Part shown: positions 32,388-40,153 of the stretch, piece by piece | Position numbering within the stretch: position 1 is the stretch's first letter | How the letters are laid out: every line of letters begins with the position of its first letter | Virus record (IMG/VR): IMGVR_UViG_3300023281_000916 | Span: 1-45,436 of that record | Strand: one strand, 5' to 3' | Length of the DNA stretch: 45,436 bases | Source of the DNA: a virus | The notes under the pieces: model-generated | Databases searched by the model: none | Told to the model about the DNA's origin: nothing | Seen by the model: only the letters and a program-made list of their open reading frames with translations | Program-made: the position numbers and the translations under genes

Positions 32388-34224
32388 TTATTGGTGCTGG
32401 TTGTGTGTTTTGTATTTTGAAACGAGTTGGATTTCTCACACCGCGTAGGAGGAGTATCTCGTCGGTTAAAGCACTAGGATCATAACCAAGTATACCGGCC
32501 GCTTCTGGGTTTGATAGTATACCGAGAACCAACTCTTGCAAGGTGTTAGCAAGTTCGTTCTTCTCTGTAGGTAATGTTCCGTCAAATATTTCAAAATCGT
32601 AGTCACCGACTAAGTCTTCCCTAGTCACGGCAAGAAACTGTTCTGCACCCTGTCGGGATTCAGGAGTGTCACCTAGTATCTTTACATACGTCGGTACATC
32701 TAAACCCTCTCGAAGATTAGACAACATCATACGACCGGTAGGCTCAAGACCTGTGTCGAAGATGAGTTTCATATGTAGGCGTAACCGTGACGCTGCTTGG
32801 TTATTAACCGCACCAGCTTCTTTAGCCGACCGTCGTCCAGGAGAAAACTGTCCCAGCACATTCTCGCTAATGCCAGTCACTAGTTGCATGATTTTCTGGA
32901 GCTCTTGTGTGTCTTTTAGATGTGATTGGGTCACGTCTTGGTTGTTTATCTCCTGAATGACGGTGTTCATAGGACGTCCAGAGAACTCTTTTTTGAGTCT
33001 CACGACAGTCTTACGGTCGGCAAAGTCTTTCAGCTCGACAGCCATTTGGTCTACAATGACTTGATTATTAATAGTTTTACGTACTGAAGAAATCCTAGAG
33101 TTTACCATCCAAGTAGCAACATCTTGTAAATAGTGTACAAGGTCTGCAAGCGACTCGTTGATGATAGCCTCTTGGTCTGGTGAGAACTGGCCAATGCTGT
33201 ATGTGAACTTACCGTGAGGATAGTTCAAAGGTTCGCAACGAATAACCCTGTCATCATTGGCATACCATATTAAGTAGCGAATTGGAAATTCTTCGTCTGA
33301 CATAGGCACACCATCAATCAAGAACAGCTTGGGAATTAGATCAATCTGACATTCAGTAACAACAACTGTATTGTTAATATTATCAGCCCTCTGCTTCTGT
33401 CCCGGATGTCCTCTACCTGTAATCTCAGGGTAGATATCATCGAACCTGTTTGAAGGTCTATTCCGAAAACGTGCTGCTTGAAAGTCTGGAATGTGGTCTA
33501 CACCAGCAACAAGACCAGCCTGTTCCATCTTCTTCAGCTGTACTCTTGTGAAGGTATCTTCTGATGCACAAAATTCACCTTCTTGGAACCGACCAAGAGG
33601 AAGACGAGTATCAGGAAAGAAACGATACGGAGACACCGAGGACAGTTTATTACCAAGAAACGTAGTCATCTGCTTTTTAACCATCTTGGTTGTAGCGGGT
33701 CTGACATTCTGTTCATTGATAACACGAGCTTGCTCGTTCTCTCTTACCCACTGGTTCTCTTCTTCTCGGTGCCAAGAGGTTTTGAGAATACCAAGTGAGA
33801 AGCGACCAATATCCAGTAGGAATTGATACATCTTTTCAGAACCAGTGTTCCAACGGAAGTCCCTGTCAAGCAATTGCTCAGCGGCGTGTGCTGCTTTCTG
33901 TCCATCAGTATTAAACCCACGCATCTCAAAGACTGAACGTTTCTGTAAATACATGCCCATACCGAAAGCAATGAAAGTTTCAATCTGTGCGTGTGTCCAA
34001 GGAATAGACATCTTCTCCGGCTCAGCACGTTCTAATGCTCTCTTGTCATTCTCATCCCGTTCGCGTTTCGCACGATAAACCCTATCATTCCTGTCCCAAA
34101 TAGGATAATGTTTTGACATCTTTCTAGCAGACATGTCAACACGTTTCTTAACATGAGCAAGCATAGTTAAGTGGAAAGGCGAGTGCTTTTCCTTCTTCAG
34201 CTCTTCTGTTATGTGTACTTCCAT
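32278..34224 (-). CDS. Portal protein
   Basis: A 648-residue portal. The region MSIPWTHAQIETFIAFGMGMYLQKRSVFEMRGF (about residues 72-104) and the middle GISENVLGQFSPGRRSAKEAGAVNNQAASRLRLHMKLI segment match the long portals of P22/N4-like podoviruses. There, a helical stem (LRLHMKLIFDTGLEPTGRMML) and a DNA-tunnel part follow one another. The C-terminus is Pro/Asn-rich and disordered, coded in the overlap with the 104-aa gene. It forms the dodecameric vertex through which the terminase packages DNA. Dyad site 5 lies before its start. Confidence 0.85.
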   Translation of the reverse strand: MEVHITEELKKEKHSPFHLTMLAHVKKRVDMSARKMSKHYPIWDRNDRVYRAKRERDENDKRALERAEPEKMSIPWTHAQIETFIAFGMGMYLQKRSVFEMRGFNTDGQKAAHAAEQLLDRDFRWNTGSEKMYQFLLDIGRFSLGILKTSWHREEENQWVRENEQARVINEQNVRPATTKMVKKQMTTFLGNKLSSVSPYRFFPDTRLPLGRFQEGEFCASEDTFTRVQLKKMEQAGLVAGVDHIPDFQAARFRNRPSNRFDDIYPEITGRGHPGQKQRADNINNTVVVTECQIDLIPKLFLIDGVPMSDEEFPIRYLIWYANDDRVIRCEPLNYPHGKFTYSIGQFSPDQEAIINESLADLVHYLQDVATWMVNSRISSVRKTINNQVIVDQMAVELKDFADRKTVVRLKKEFSGRPMNTVIQEINNQDVTQSHLKDTQELQKIMQLVTGISENVLGQFSPGRRSAKEAGAVNNQAASRLRLHMKLIFDTGLEPTGRMMLSNLREGLDVPTYVKILGDTPESRQGAEQFLAVTREDLVGDYDFEIFDGTLPTEKNELANTLQELVLGILSNPEAAGILGYDPSALTDEILLLRGVRNPTRFKIQNTQPAPINEPNQPGVDPAGVVNPSGLVQQNGPSFATGGVSALL

Positions 34225-34233
34225 TTTGACTCT

Positions 34234-34246
34234 TCCAAAGTTTGTA
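34234..34246. promoter_or_regulatory. Dyad element TCCAA-AGT-TTGTA (site 5)
   Basis: One mismatch. On the coding (-) strand it reads TACAA-ACT-TTGGA, followed by AGAGTCAAA and the portal ATG. It sits in a 27-base gap. Confidence 0.45.
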
Positions 34247-34251
34247 ATTAA

Positions 34252-34617
34252 CTACATTTGCAATCCGACTGTTTCGGTAGCAATTTCTCCAGCGAAGACC
34301 TTGCCGTTAAGCCCAGCCCCAGTTTGTTGGATTTCATCAACGACCGTGATAATAGCTTCGAAATTCGCTGACTGGTCACCCAAATCTCCAATCGTAAGCC
34401 CGACCAAGCCCCGAACAACATCTCCGACAGCGAGTCCAGGTACGCTGATGCTCCCAGCAACTGCAACTCCCTCGAACGACACGAGTTTGCGCGTGAGAAG
34501 AACGGGCTTATTGCTAGTGTTGAAGGAGAGTTCCTGCCGTGACGCCAAGGGAAACTTGTAACGCCTGAACTCAGCGTTGGCATCCTCGATTGTGATATAT
34601 GTTTCATTTGTCGCCAT
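34252..34617 (-). CDS. Hypothetical virion-region protein
   Basis: A 121-residue beta-rich protein (SISVPGLAVGDVVRGLVGLTIGDL, then ANFEAIITVVDEIQQ) with no Cys, reminiscent of small virion surface or fibre-shaft pieces. It lies between the membrane protein at 34604 and the portal. The first codons overlap the upstream gene by 14 bases. No known family is recognised. A shadow frame (34248-34607) covers the same DNA but is Ser/Arg-rich and not credible. Confidence 0.6.
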   Translation of the reverse strand: MATNETYITIEDANAEFRRYKFPLASRQELSFNTSNKPVLLTRKLVSFEGVAVAGSISVPGLAVGDVVRGLVGLTIGDLGDQSANFEAIITVVDEIQQTGAGLNGKVFAGEIATETVGLQM

Positions 34618-34855
34618 GTTTAAAAGGTGCTTTAGTCCAACCTTTGACTGCTTTCTTAAGCGGTTTCCAGTTGATGATGATTAGCATTGTAGTGAGTGTG
34701 ATACCGAGAAGACCGCCGATAAGACCTATATAGGTTCCGGCCATCTCTAACCAACTGTAGGTAGATACACTACCTCCTACGGCGGCTGACGGTATCGACA
34801 CCATCGGTTTCTGCAGTATCTCTACTGTCTTCTGTATTGTTTCGTGATTTGACAT
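34604..34855 (-). CDS. Small membrane protein, candidate holin
   Basis: An 83-residue protein. After 25 polar residues there is a hydrophobic stretch of about 30 (WLEMAGTYIGLIGGLLGITLTTMLIIINW), enough for one long or two short membrane helices. A basic tail follows (KPLKKAVKGWTKAPFKHGDK). Size, single hydrophobic block and basic C-terminus match small phage holins, which open the inner membrane at lysis. It is adjacent to another membrane protein (34876-35442); together they are the likely lysis module, although no endolysin is recognised. Confidence 0.6.
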   Translation of the reverse strand: MSNHETIQKTVEILQKPMVSIPSAAVGGSVSTYSWLEMAGTYIGLIGGLLGITLTTMLIIINWKPLKKAVKGWTKAPFKHGDK

Positions 34856-34875
34856 ATTCGTCTGTTTGGTTAGTG

Positions 34876-35442
34876 TTAGGCTCTGAGGAGCTTGTAAGTG
34901 ATTCCGGTAACGGCTGAGGCAACGAGGGTGATGATAGGCTGAACCATCCAGAAAGCCAATCCCCCCAACGTGATGGCAATAATTTCGGGGTTGTTAGTGT
35001 CCTTGGAGACAAGCCCAAAGGCGAGAGACCACTTACTGATTGCATTGTCTGGACTGAGCGCATAAATGACTCGTTCTGCGTTGTATGCGAATAGAATGTC
35101 GATGAAGCAGTACGTGAGAGACATCCCGCCGATGATACAGTGACTAAGCCACTGAGAAGGAGAAACGACAGGTTTCGTCGAAGACTTGTTACGACGGAAA
35201 CCGAACTCTTTATCCCAAATTGTGAATTTGATTTCATTGTTCGTTGTGATGGTTTTGATTACTATACGATCAGATTTTTCTTTATACGCAGCGAGCTGGC
35301 CAAGTGCAGCAAGGTCTTTCTCGAATGCACATTGACGCTCTTCTGACTTCTGTCTTGCGTCTTCAGCACGTCCAGCCTTGATGTAACCTATGATGGTTCC
35401 ACCAATACCGGAGATCATGCTTGTTACCATTTGTGCGATCAT
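34876..35442 (-). CDS. Multi-pass membrane protein, possible 3TM holin-like
   Basis: A 188-residue protein. The N-terminus (MIAQMVTSMISGIGGTIIGYI) can form a short amphipathic or membrane helix. A charged coiled region follows (EDARQKSEERQCAFEKDLAALGQLAAYKEK), then a basic segment, then two or three membrane helices (WLSHCIIGGMSLTYCFIDILF; IIAITLGGLAFWMVQPIITLVASAVTGI). This resembles the 3TM holin family of gene-transfer agents and phages. An alternative frame inside it (34770-35237) has a lipobox-like VSSAGC; see findings. Confidence 0.55.
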   Translation of the reverse strand: MIAQMVTSMISGIGGTIIGYIKAGRAEDARQKSEERQCAFEKDLAALGQLAAYKEKSDRIVIKTITTNNEIKFTIWDKEFGFRRNKSSTKPVVSPSQWLSHCIIGGMSLTYCFIDILFAYNAERVIYALSPDNAISKWSLAFGLVSKDTNNPEIIAITLGGLAFWMVQPIITLVASAVTGITYKLLRA

Positions 35443-35443
35443 A

Positions 35444-35983
35444 CTAAGATATTTTCCTCGCGGTTAATGCTGAGAGTTTGTAGAATGTCGTTGGGTCTGC
35501 ATCAGTAATAGCTTGTGCCCACTGAAGTTGTAAGGTACCAGCAGTGGTAACTTCTACAACTCCGTTGACTTGCAATTCTTCTTTAACAGTACCTAAAGAA
35601 ATAACTCCGGTGTCTGTGGTAAAGTCAGAAATAACACCACTTTCTATTCCACTTGGTGCACTCCAACCATATTCGATGTTACCGACTAGACCGGCTGTAG
35701 CAGCCAGTCGAAATTTCAAATTTGGGTTAGCCGCACCCTCATCAGCAAATAACGCAGCATTGATACGCCAGAACCCGAGCGTCAGTGGTAGCAACAAATG
35801 TACATCGTTTGTTAGTGTGGTATTACTAATCCGCGTTTCGTCAGCAGACTTATAAGCTTTAGCAAAACCCGAACCTCCAACGGAAGCAACTAGCTGTTGA
35901 ATACGCTCCGCTGTCCATTTACGAACGGTTGTTGAAACACCGGCTTCGGCTTCGGCTTGTGAGACTAAATCTTCGTGACTCAT
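35444..35983 (-). CDS. Virion appendage/fibre-like protein
   Basis: A 179-residue protein with a short helical N-terminus (SHEDLVSQAEAEAGVSTTVRKWTAERIQQLV). A beta-rich body follows (NDVHLLLPLTLGFWRINAALFADEGA, ... EYGWSAPSG, VVEVTTAGTLQLQWAQAI). The layout resembles small trimeric fibre or receptor-binding pieces encoded near spikes in marine-type podoviruses. It is adjacent to the tailspike block and just before the membrane genes. Assignment as a virion protein is by context and composition. Confidence 0.5.
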   Translation of the reverse strand: MSHEDLVSQAEAEAGVSTTVRKWTAERIQQLVASVGGSGFAKAYKSADETRISNTTLTNDVHLLLPLTLGFWRINAALFADEGAANPNLKFRLAATAGLVGNIEYGWSAPSGIESGVISDFTTDTGVISLGTVKEELQVNGVVEVTTAGTLQLQWAQAITDADPTTFYKLSALTARKIS

Positions 35984-36258
35984 TAGAATTTAAATTGTTT
36001 ATGTTCAAGTGTATCAGTAATACGGTAGTTAAACATACCGCACTGGCAAGTGGCATCGTCTGGCGCAAGGTCAGATTCGTAAAGATCGAACGATATAAGT
36101 GTTATATCTTCTTCGACGAAGTTTGGAATTGTCAAGATCATTGCTTCGTAAAAAGCGTCAAGCTTGTCAAGTTCGGCCTGAGTCAACGGAACAAACACAT
36201 CTTCGTTGTCGACCCAGTCGTACTGTTTCCAGTCAGCTGCTGTTTTTATACATTTCAT
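35983..36258 (-). CDS. Small hypothetical protein next to tailspike
   Basis: A 91-residue acidic protein with two Cys close together (CQCGMF) and mixed helix/strand content (AELDKLDAFYEAMILTIPNFVEEDITLISFDLYESDLAP). It lies one base after the tailspike gene and overlaps the next gene by one base. It could be a chaperone or capping protein for the spike, as small genes beside spikes often are; nothing specific shows this. Confidence 0.6.
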   Translation of the reverse strand: MKCIKTAADWKQYDWVDNEDVFVPLTQAELDKLDAFYEAMILTIPNFVEEDITLISFDLYESDLAPDDATCQCGMFNYRITDTLEHKQFKF

Positions 36259-36259
36259 G

Positions 36260-38764
36260 TTAGTAGACGAATAGGGTTGTACCGTCGGATTCGAGAATGA
36301 CAGTTTCGTTGAGACCAGTCAGAGCTTTGAATAGTGCGCCTGTATGGTCGTTGATATTAAGAGTGTTGCCTGCAGCTGTTTTTCGTATGACTACCTTCTG
36401 TTGCATCGCAGGGCGTAAGGTTGTGAGGTCTACGTCACCCGCAGTGGTGTCAACATTGATGTGACGATGGCCTCGATTGATTATCGTGTCAGAGGACACA
36501 GAAACTTGTGGGTTGTCTTCAGAGGTTTGTCCAACATCGGCGGATTGCAGCGTGAGTCGTTTATGGATCAAAGCGTTGAGTTCGTTTCGCCCTGCCTGCG
36601 CTTGTGAGAAATGTGGGTTGGAAACAATTGCAGTGATGTTTGTTCGTGACATCTGTGCTGGCGTGCCGTAGTAGGTTATCTGGATTGTTTCAGCACCAAA
36701 GCCAAAAACCTCGTTAGGTCCGACAAGAGCTGCTCTCAATTCCGTGGCTGAAAAACTAGTCAGACTGAAAGGAACGTAAGAAGCGTTGGGGTCTGTGGTA
36801 ACAAAAGCCAAACCAGCAACTGTGATACCTTGATTACCCGTGTTGATACCATGAGCAGCAGCGAACTCCAGTTGCAATTCATTAGCTATAATCTCAGCAC
36901 GAATGATTGCGGGGAGTGTTACAAGAGCAGCACCGACAACAGCGAACTCGTAAGTTTTTGTGTCGTTATCTGCTGCAGTTAAAGTATGATCTCCATTAAT
37001 CAGTGCGAATAAGTTTTCCACTTCAACTGTGTCGCCTATGTCGAAATACTCAGACAGCACACCAAAACCCGCCTGCACTATTCGATAAGTACCTGCTACG
37101 GGTACAGATAATACCCAAGACGGACCAAAAATTGAACTAATCATTGGTGGGCTTATAGCCGGTATGTTTAGGCTAGAACCATGTGCTGCTTTACCTGTGA
37201 AGTGAACATTACGCAGGGCAGCACCATCAAGTAAGGCAATATTACCACCAAAAGAACCGCCTCGCATTTCACCGCCAAAAGTGCCCAAATGACCTGTGGA
37301 TGTAGTTGCCATTCCGTTTACTATGGTACAGTCTATAAAAGTCATATCGTTGCGACTATTTCGAGAAGCACCAAAAGAACCAAAAGTAGACCCTGGCATG
37401 TAGTCAAAAAGAGTCCGCCTTGCCGTACCAGCAAGAATAGAAGCGTTTTCAAATATGTTTGGAGTGCCGTTAAATACCCCGCCGTCAATGAGTCCCGAAG
37501 CCTGAAACGCTCCGAAGGCGAGTGCGTAGGAATTTACTTCGCAGTCAATAAGTGTTCCGCTAATGTTAGCGTTGTTGCCTACGTTCGGGCCTTGGAAGTA
37601 AGAGTCTCGAACAAGCCCTGACATGGTAGTTCCGCCGAAACCAGTTGATATTTTTTTAACTAAGTTCTCAATATAACCTGAGATGGTGCTCATTCCAGCA
37701 CCTGTGTAGGCGTTTGAAATAACACCTGACATAATGCTTAAACCAAAGGTACCGCCAAAGCCGAAAACACCGTTGCGGAAAGTTCCTGAGAAGGTCGTCG
37801 CGGCCCAAGTCTGCACATAAGTATCAACCCAAGTTCCTCCTATTGTAGTACCAGTAACGCCGAAGCTCGCCGAAGCTGAAGGGTGTGGACCGAACCAGCA
37901 GTTTCTAACACCGAGAGAAGAACTAGAAGCATCAGTACTAAAAACTAATGAAAATGAACTCTGGATGTACTCAGCATAAATGTCATATAAATGAAAACCA
38001 TCTGCACTGTTTGTTCCTATGTAATTTATAGCATGAATAGAGTTACCAGAAGCGGCATCAGGTATAAGAGATACCTTACCGATATGAACGAAGTCACCAG
38101 CAACGTCAAAAATACGTTGCCCAACAGCACCTTCAATTACAGTATTGGGTACTGCGGTGGGCCTATCATCAACACCTGTTCCTCCTGACGGGCTACGCTC
38201 CCAGTTCTTAGACCACGCGAGTTCACCTTCACCTTCGAGTGTGACGTAATCAGTATCAAGATTAAGACGGCTTGGCAACTTATAGTGACCCGCACCTGCG
38301 ATGACAAAACCTCGGCTATCAGCACTAAGTCCTGGTAAGGTATGAATAGCGTCTGTTGCAATAATTAAACACGTACCGTTGTTGGTTGCTAGCGAGTCAG
38401 CCCAGATTTTTACAGACCTCTCACCGAATAAAAACTTTCCAACCTGACCAGTAAGCTGACCAGCACTGAAGTCAAAACCAGTTATACCCTCGGCACCAAC
38501 ACCTTCGACATACAAATCGTGCGTCGGGTTGAATGCTTGTGCGTATGTACCTGGCGCGATAGCTAACTTGTCACCAGATGATGAAGCAGCAACTGCGGCT
38601 GGGATTGTCAAGAAGGGTTTAGTAGGATCGTCGGGTAATCCCGTACCATCATTGCCATACAGCGCATCGACAAAGATTGTTCTCTGTTGGAATGCTACGG
38701 TGTTTTGATTAGGTACGATGATAGGTTGAATACCACCGCGTTTGGCTCTTGCAAATGTACTCAT
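36260..38764 (-). CDS. Beta-helix tailspike (receptor-binding) protein
   Basis: An 834-residue protein. Residues about 30-75 (IFVDALYGNDGTGLPDDPTKPFLTIPAAVAA...GDKLAIAPGTYAQ) are the hallmark opening of right-handed parallel beta-helix (DUF1565/pectate-lyase-like) spikes. Hundreds of residues of short Gly/Ser/Thr/Asn-rich strand-turn repeats follow (SGTFRNGVFGFGG..., SGLVRDSYF..., ASGLIDGGVF...), each coil about 20-25 residues. A separate C-terminal domain (about 720-834) may trimerise the spike. It probably binds or cleaves host surface polysaccharide; catalytic residues cannot be picked out. Confidence 0.8.
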   Translation of the reverse strand: MSTFARAKRGGIQPIIVPNQNTVAFQQRTIFVDALYGNDGTGLPDDPTKPFLTIPAAVAASSSGDKLAIAPGTYAQAFNPTHDLYVEGVGAEGITGFDFSAGQLTGQVGKFLFGERSVKIWADSLATNNGTCLIIATDAIHTLPGLSADSRGFVIAGAGHYKLPSRLNLDTDYVTLEGEGELAWSKNWERSPSGGTGVDDRPTAVPNTVIEGAVGQRIFDVAGDFVHIGKVSLIPDAASGNSIHAINYIGTNSADGFHLYDIYAEYIQSSFSLVFSTDASSSSLGVRNCWFGPHPSASASFGVTGTTIGGTWVDTYVQTWAATTFSGTFRNGVFGFGGTFGLSIMSGVISNAYTGAGMSTISGYIENLVKKISTGFGGTTMSGLVRDSYFQGPNVGNNANISGTLIDCEVNSYALAFGAFQASGLIDGGVFNGTPNIFENASILAGTARRTLFDYMPGSTFGSFGASRNSRNDMTFIDCTIVNGMATTSTGHLGTFGGEMRGGSFGGNIALLDGAALRNVHFTGKAAHGSSLNIPAISPPMISSIFGPSWVLSVPVAGTYRIVQAGFGVLSEYFDIGDTVEVENLFALINGDHTLTAADNDTKTYEFAVVGAALVTLPAIIRAEIIANELQLEFAAAHGINTGNQGITVAGLAFVTTDPNASYVPFSLTSFSATELRAALVGPNEVFGFGAETIQITYYGTPAQMSRTNITAIVSNPHFSQAQAGRNELNALIHKRLTLQSADVGQTSEDNPQVSVSSDTIINRGHRHINVDTTAGDVDLTTLRPAMQQKVVIRKTAAGNTLNINDHTGALFKALTGLNETVILESDGTTLFVY

Positions 38765-38765
38765 A

Positions 38766-39866
38766 TTAAGTTTCCTCGTAGGTTCCGTTGAAGGTTACTT
38801 GCGTGTCCGATAGATCGACTCGTCGAACTTCCCAGTTGTTAAGGTTGTCAACACAAGGGAAGGATGCAGACTCAAGATCGTTAACCCGTTCCGTGAAGCC
38901 CGAACCGCCAGTTCGTCTAAACTCAAGGTGCGCTCCAGTACGGTTTACGAAACGAAATGAGTCAGCGGCTAAGGTCGGCATAGCTGTCCAATTAGCACCA
39001 TTACCAACACCCGTAGCCGTAGCTCCTTGAAAGACATCTACAGTTACAGCAGGAGAAGTTAGCGTGCAGAGAATGCCACGCAAAATCTCCATCATAGTAG
39101 CAGTCACTGCGTTACAATCAACTTCAGGTGTGTCCGTTGTTGTACCAAGTACCTGCAGGAAAAGCCCGTTGTCGATGCAACATTGCAGTAAGCCACGTAT
39201 CAGTGAGTTGATGTTAGCAGAAGCGGCGTCGGGGTCAAGTTCTTTAGCGGAACTCTCATCGCCGAGTCGGGCTTCGACCTCGGTTAGCAAGATGTTAATT
39301 ACACCACCAGCTTCAACTGTGAATTCAATTTCTTGCGTGTTGTTTGCAATAGTCTTCAACAGAGTGATCATCGAATGACACTCGAGAAGTGCAACAATAG
39401 GATCGTCTGAAAGAATCGTACTGTCTGGCAACGCAGGCTCACAAGGATCACCAAGCGGGCCAAAAGAACCAGTTGTAGTTACGGGTATCGGTGTAACGAT
39501 ACCAACTGTAGGTGTCAGATCGAAATCTAACCCCGGCTTACGTCCAATGAGAAACAACCGTCCGCCAACTACACGAGCATATGCATCGCAAACGACTTCT
39601 TCAATCGTATGGTTGACATCGTGAAAGTTTGCATACGCATTAACAGCGTCGGCAAAAGCTTGTTTCAGTCCTTGATTGTTAACCCGCTCAGGGATAACTG
39701 TAGCCGTAGTTGACGCTGGATCATACTCAAAGAGTATAGTATTCAACGTGAATGACCTAATCGCATCAGGGTCTAATTCCGGATCAGTTGAGAAGAGAAT
39801 CTCCTTGACATACGGAATACCTAACGGAAGGTAATGAGGTAATGTTTGTTTACTTGATTGTGACAT
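38766..39866 (-). CDS. Virion appendage protein upstream of tailspike
   Basis: A 366-residue protein, one base upstream of the tailspike gene. The N-terminal 120 residues (PYVKEILFSTDPELDPDAIRSFTLNTILFEYD...) look like a virion-attachment domain. The middle is Cys-containing and helical. The C-terminus (VDVFQGATATGVGNGANWTAMP...FRFVNRTGAHLEFRRTGGSG) resembles a small beta-sandwich fibre tip. It may be an adaptor that carries the spike. Dyad site 6 is in the gap ahead of its start, and its start region repeats AGACGAATATGTC seen at the 34855 gene. Confidence 0.55.
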   Translation of the reverse strand: MSQSSKQTLPHYLPLGIPYVKEILFSTDPELDPDAIRSFTLNTILFEYDPASTTATVIPERVNNQGLKQAFADAVNAYANFHDVNHTIEEVVCDAYARVVGGRLFLIGRKPGLDFDLTPTVGIVTPIPVTTTGSFGPLGDPCEPALPDSTILSDDPIVALLECHSMITLLKTIANNTQEIEFTVEAGGVINILLTEVEARLGDESSAKELDPDAASANINSLIRGLLQCCIDNGLFLQVLGTTTDTPEVDCNAVTATMMEILRGILCTLTSPAVTVDVFQGATATGVGNGANWTAMPTLAADSFRFVNRTGAHLEFRRTGGSGFTERVNDLESASFPCVDNLNNWEVRRVDLSDTQVTFNGTYEET

Positions 39867-39883
39867 ATTCGTCTTGAGTTAAT

Positions 39884-39896
39884 TCCAATAGCTGGA
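39884..39896. promoter_or_regulatory. Dyad element TCCAA-TAG-CTGGA (site 6)
   Basis: One mismatch. On the - strand it reads TCCAG-CTA-TTGGA, followed by ATTAAC and, 15 bases after the dyad, the ATG of the 39866 gene. The ATTAAC extension matches ACTAAC at sites 1-3. Confidence 0.5.
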
Positions 39897-39900
39897 AGAG

Positions 39901-40152
39901 TTAAAAGAAATTGCCGTGAGCTTGTCCACCAGATGGACGACCTTCAGCGTTTTCACGATTTAGTTGGCGCATCGCTTTGACTTGGTGAATACCAGCCTCT
40001 GCGTCCGTTTCAAAGCCCCCGCCGTCCATGGCTTTGCCTGCGGCGTTGGTGACTGGTTTTTGCACTCTTAGGAAACGGTCGCCCTTGAACTCGTGCTCGG
40101 TTCGGGTCAATCGGAACTTGCCTCCTTGTTCGTCTATGTTTACTTCTGACAT
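39901..40152 (-). CDS. Small virion-cluster protein
   Basis: An 83-residue hydrophilic protein (FRLTRTEHEFKGDRFLRVQKP, then a Gly-rich segment KAMDGGGFETDAEAG and an Arg/Asn/Gln helix, ending GNFF). It has no Cys and no hydrophobic segment. It is one base after the large terminase gene. No family is recognised; small genes between terminase and tail genes are often assembly factors, which is inference. Confidence 0.6.
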   Translation of the reverse strand: MSEVNIDEQGGKFRLTRTEHEFKGDRFLRVQKPVTNAAGKAMDGGGFETDAEAGIHQVKAMRQLNRENAEGRPSGGQAHGNFF

Positions 40153-40153
40153 A

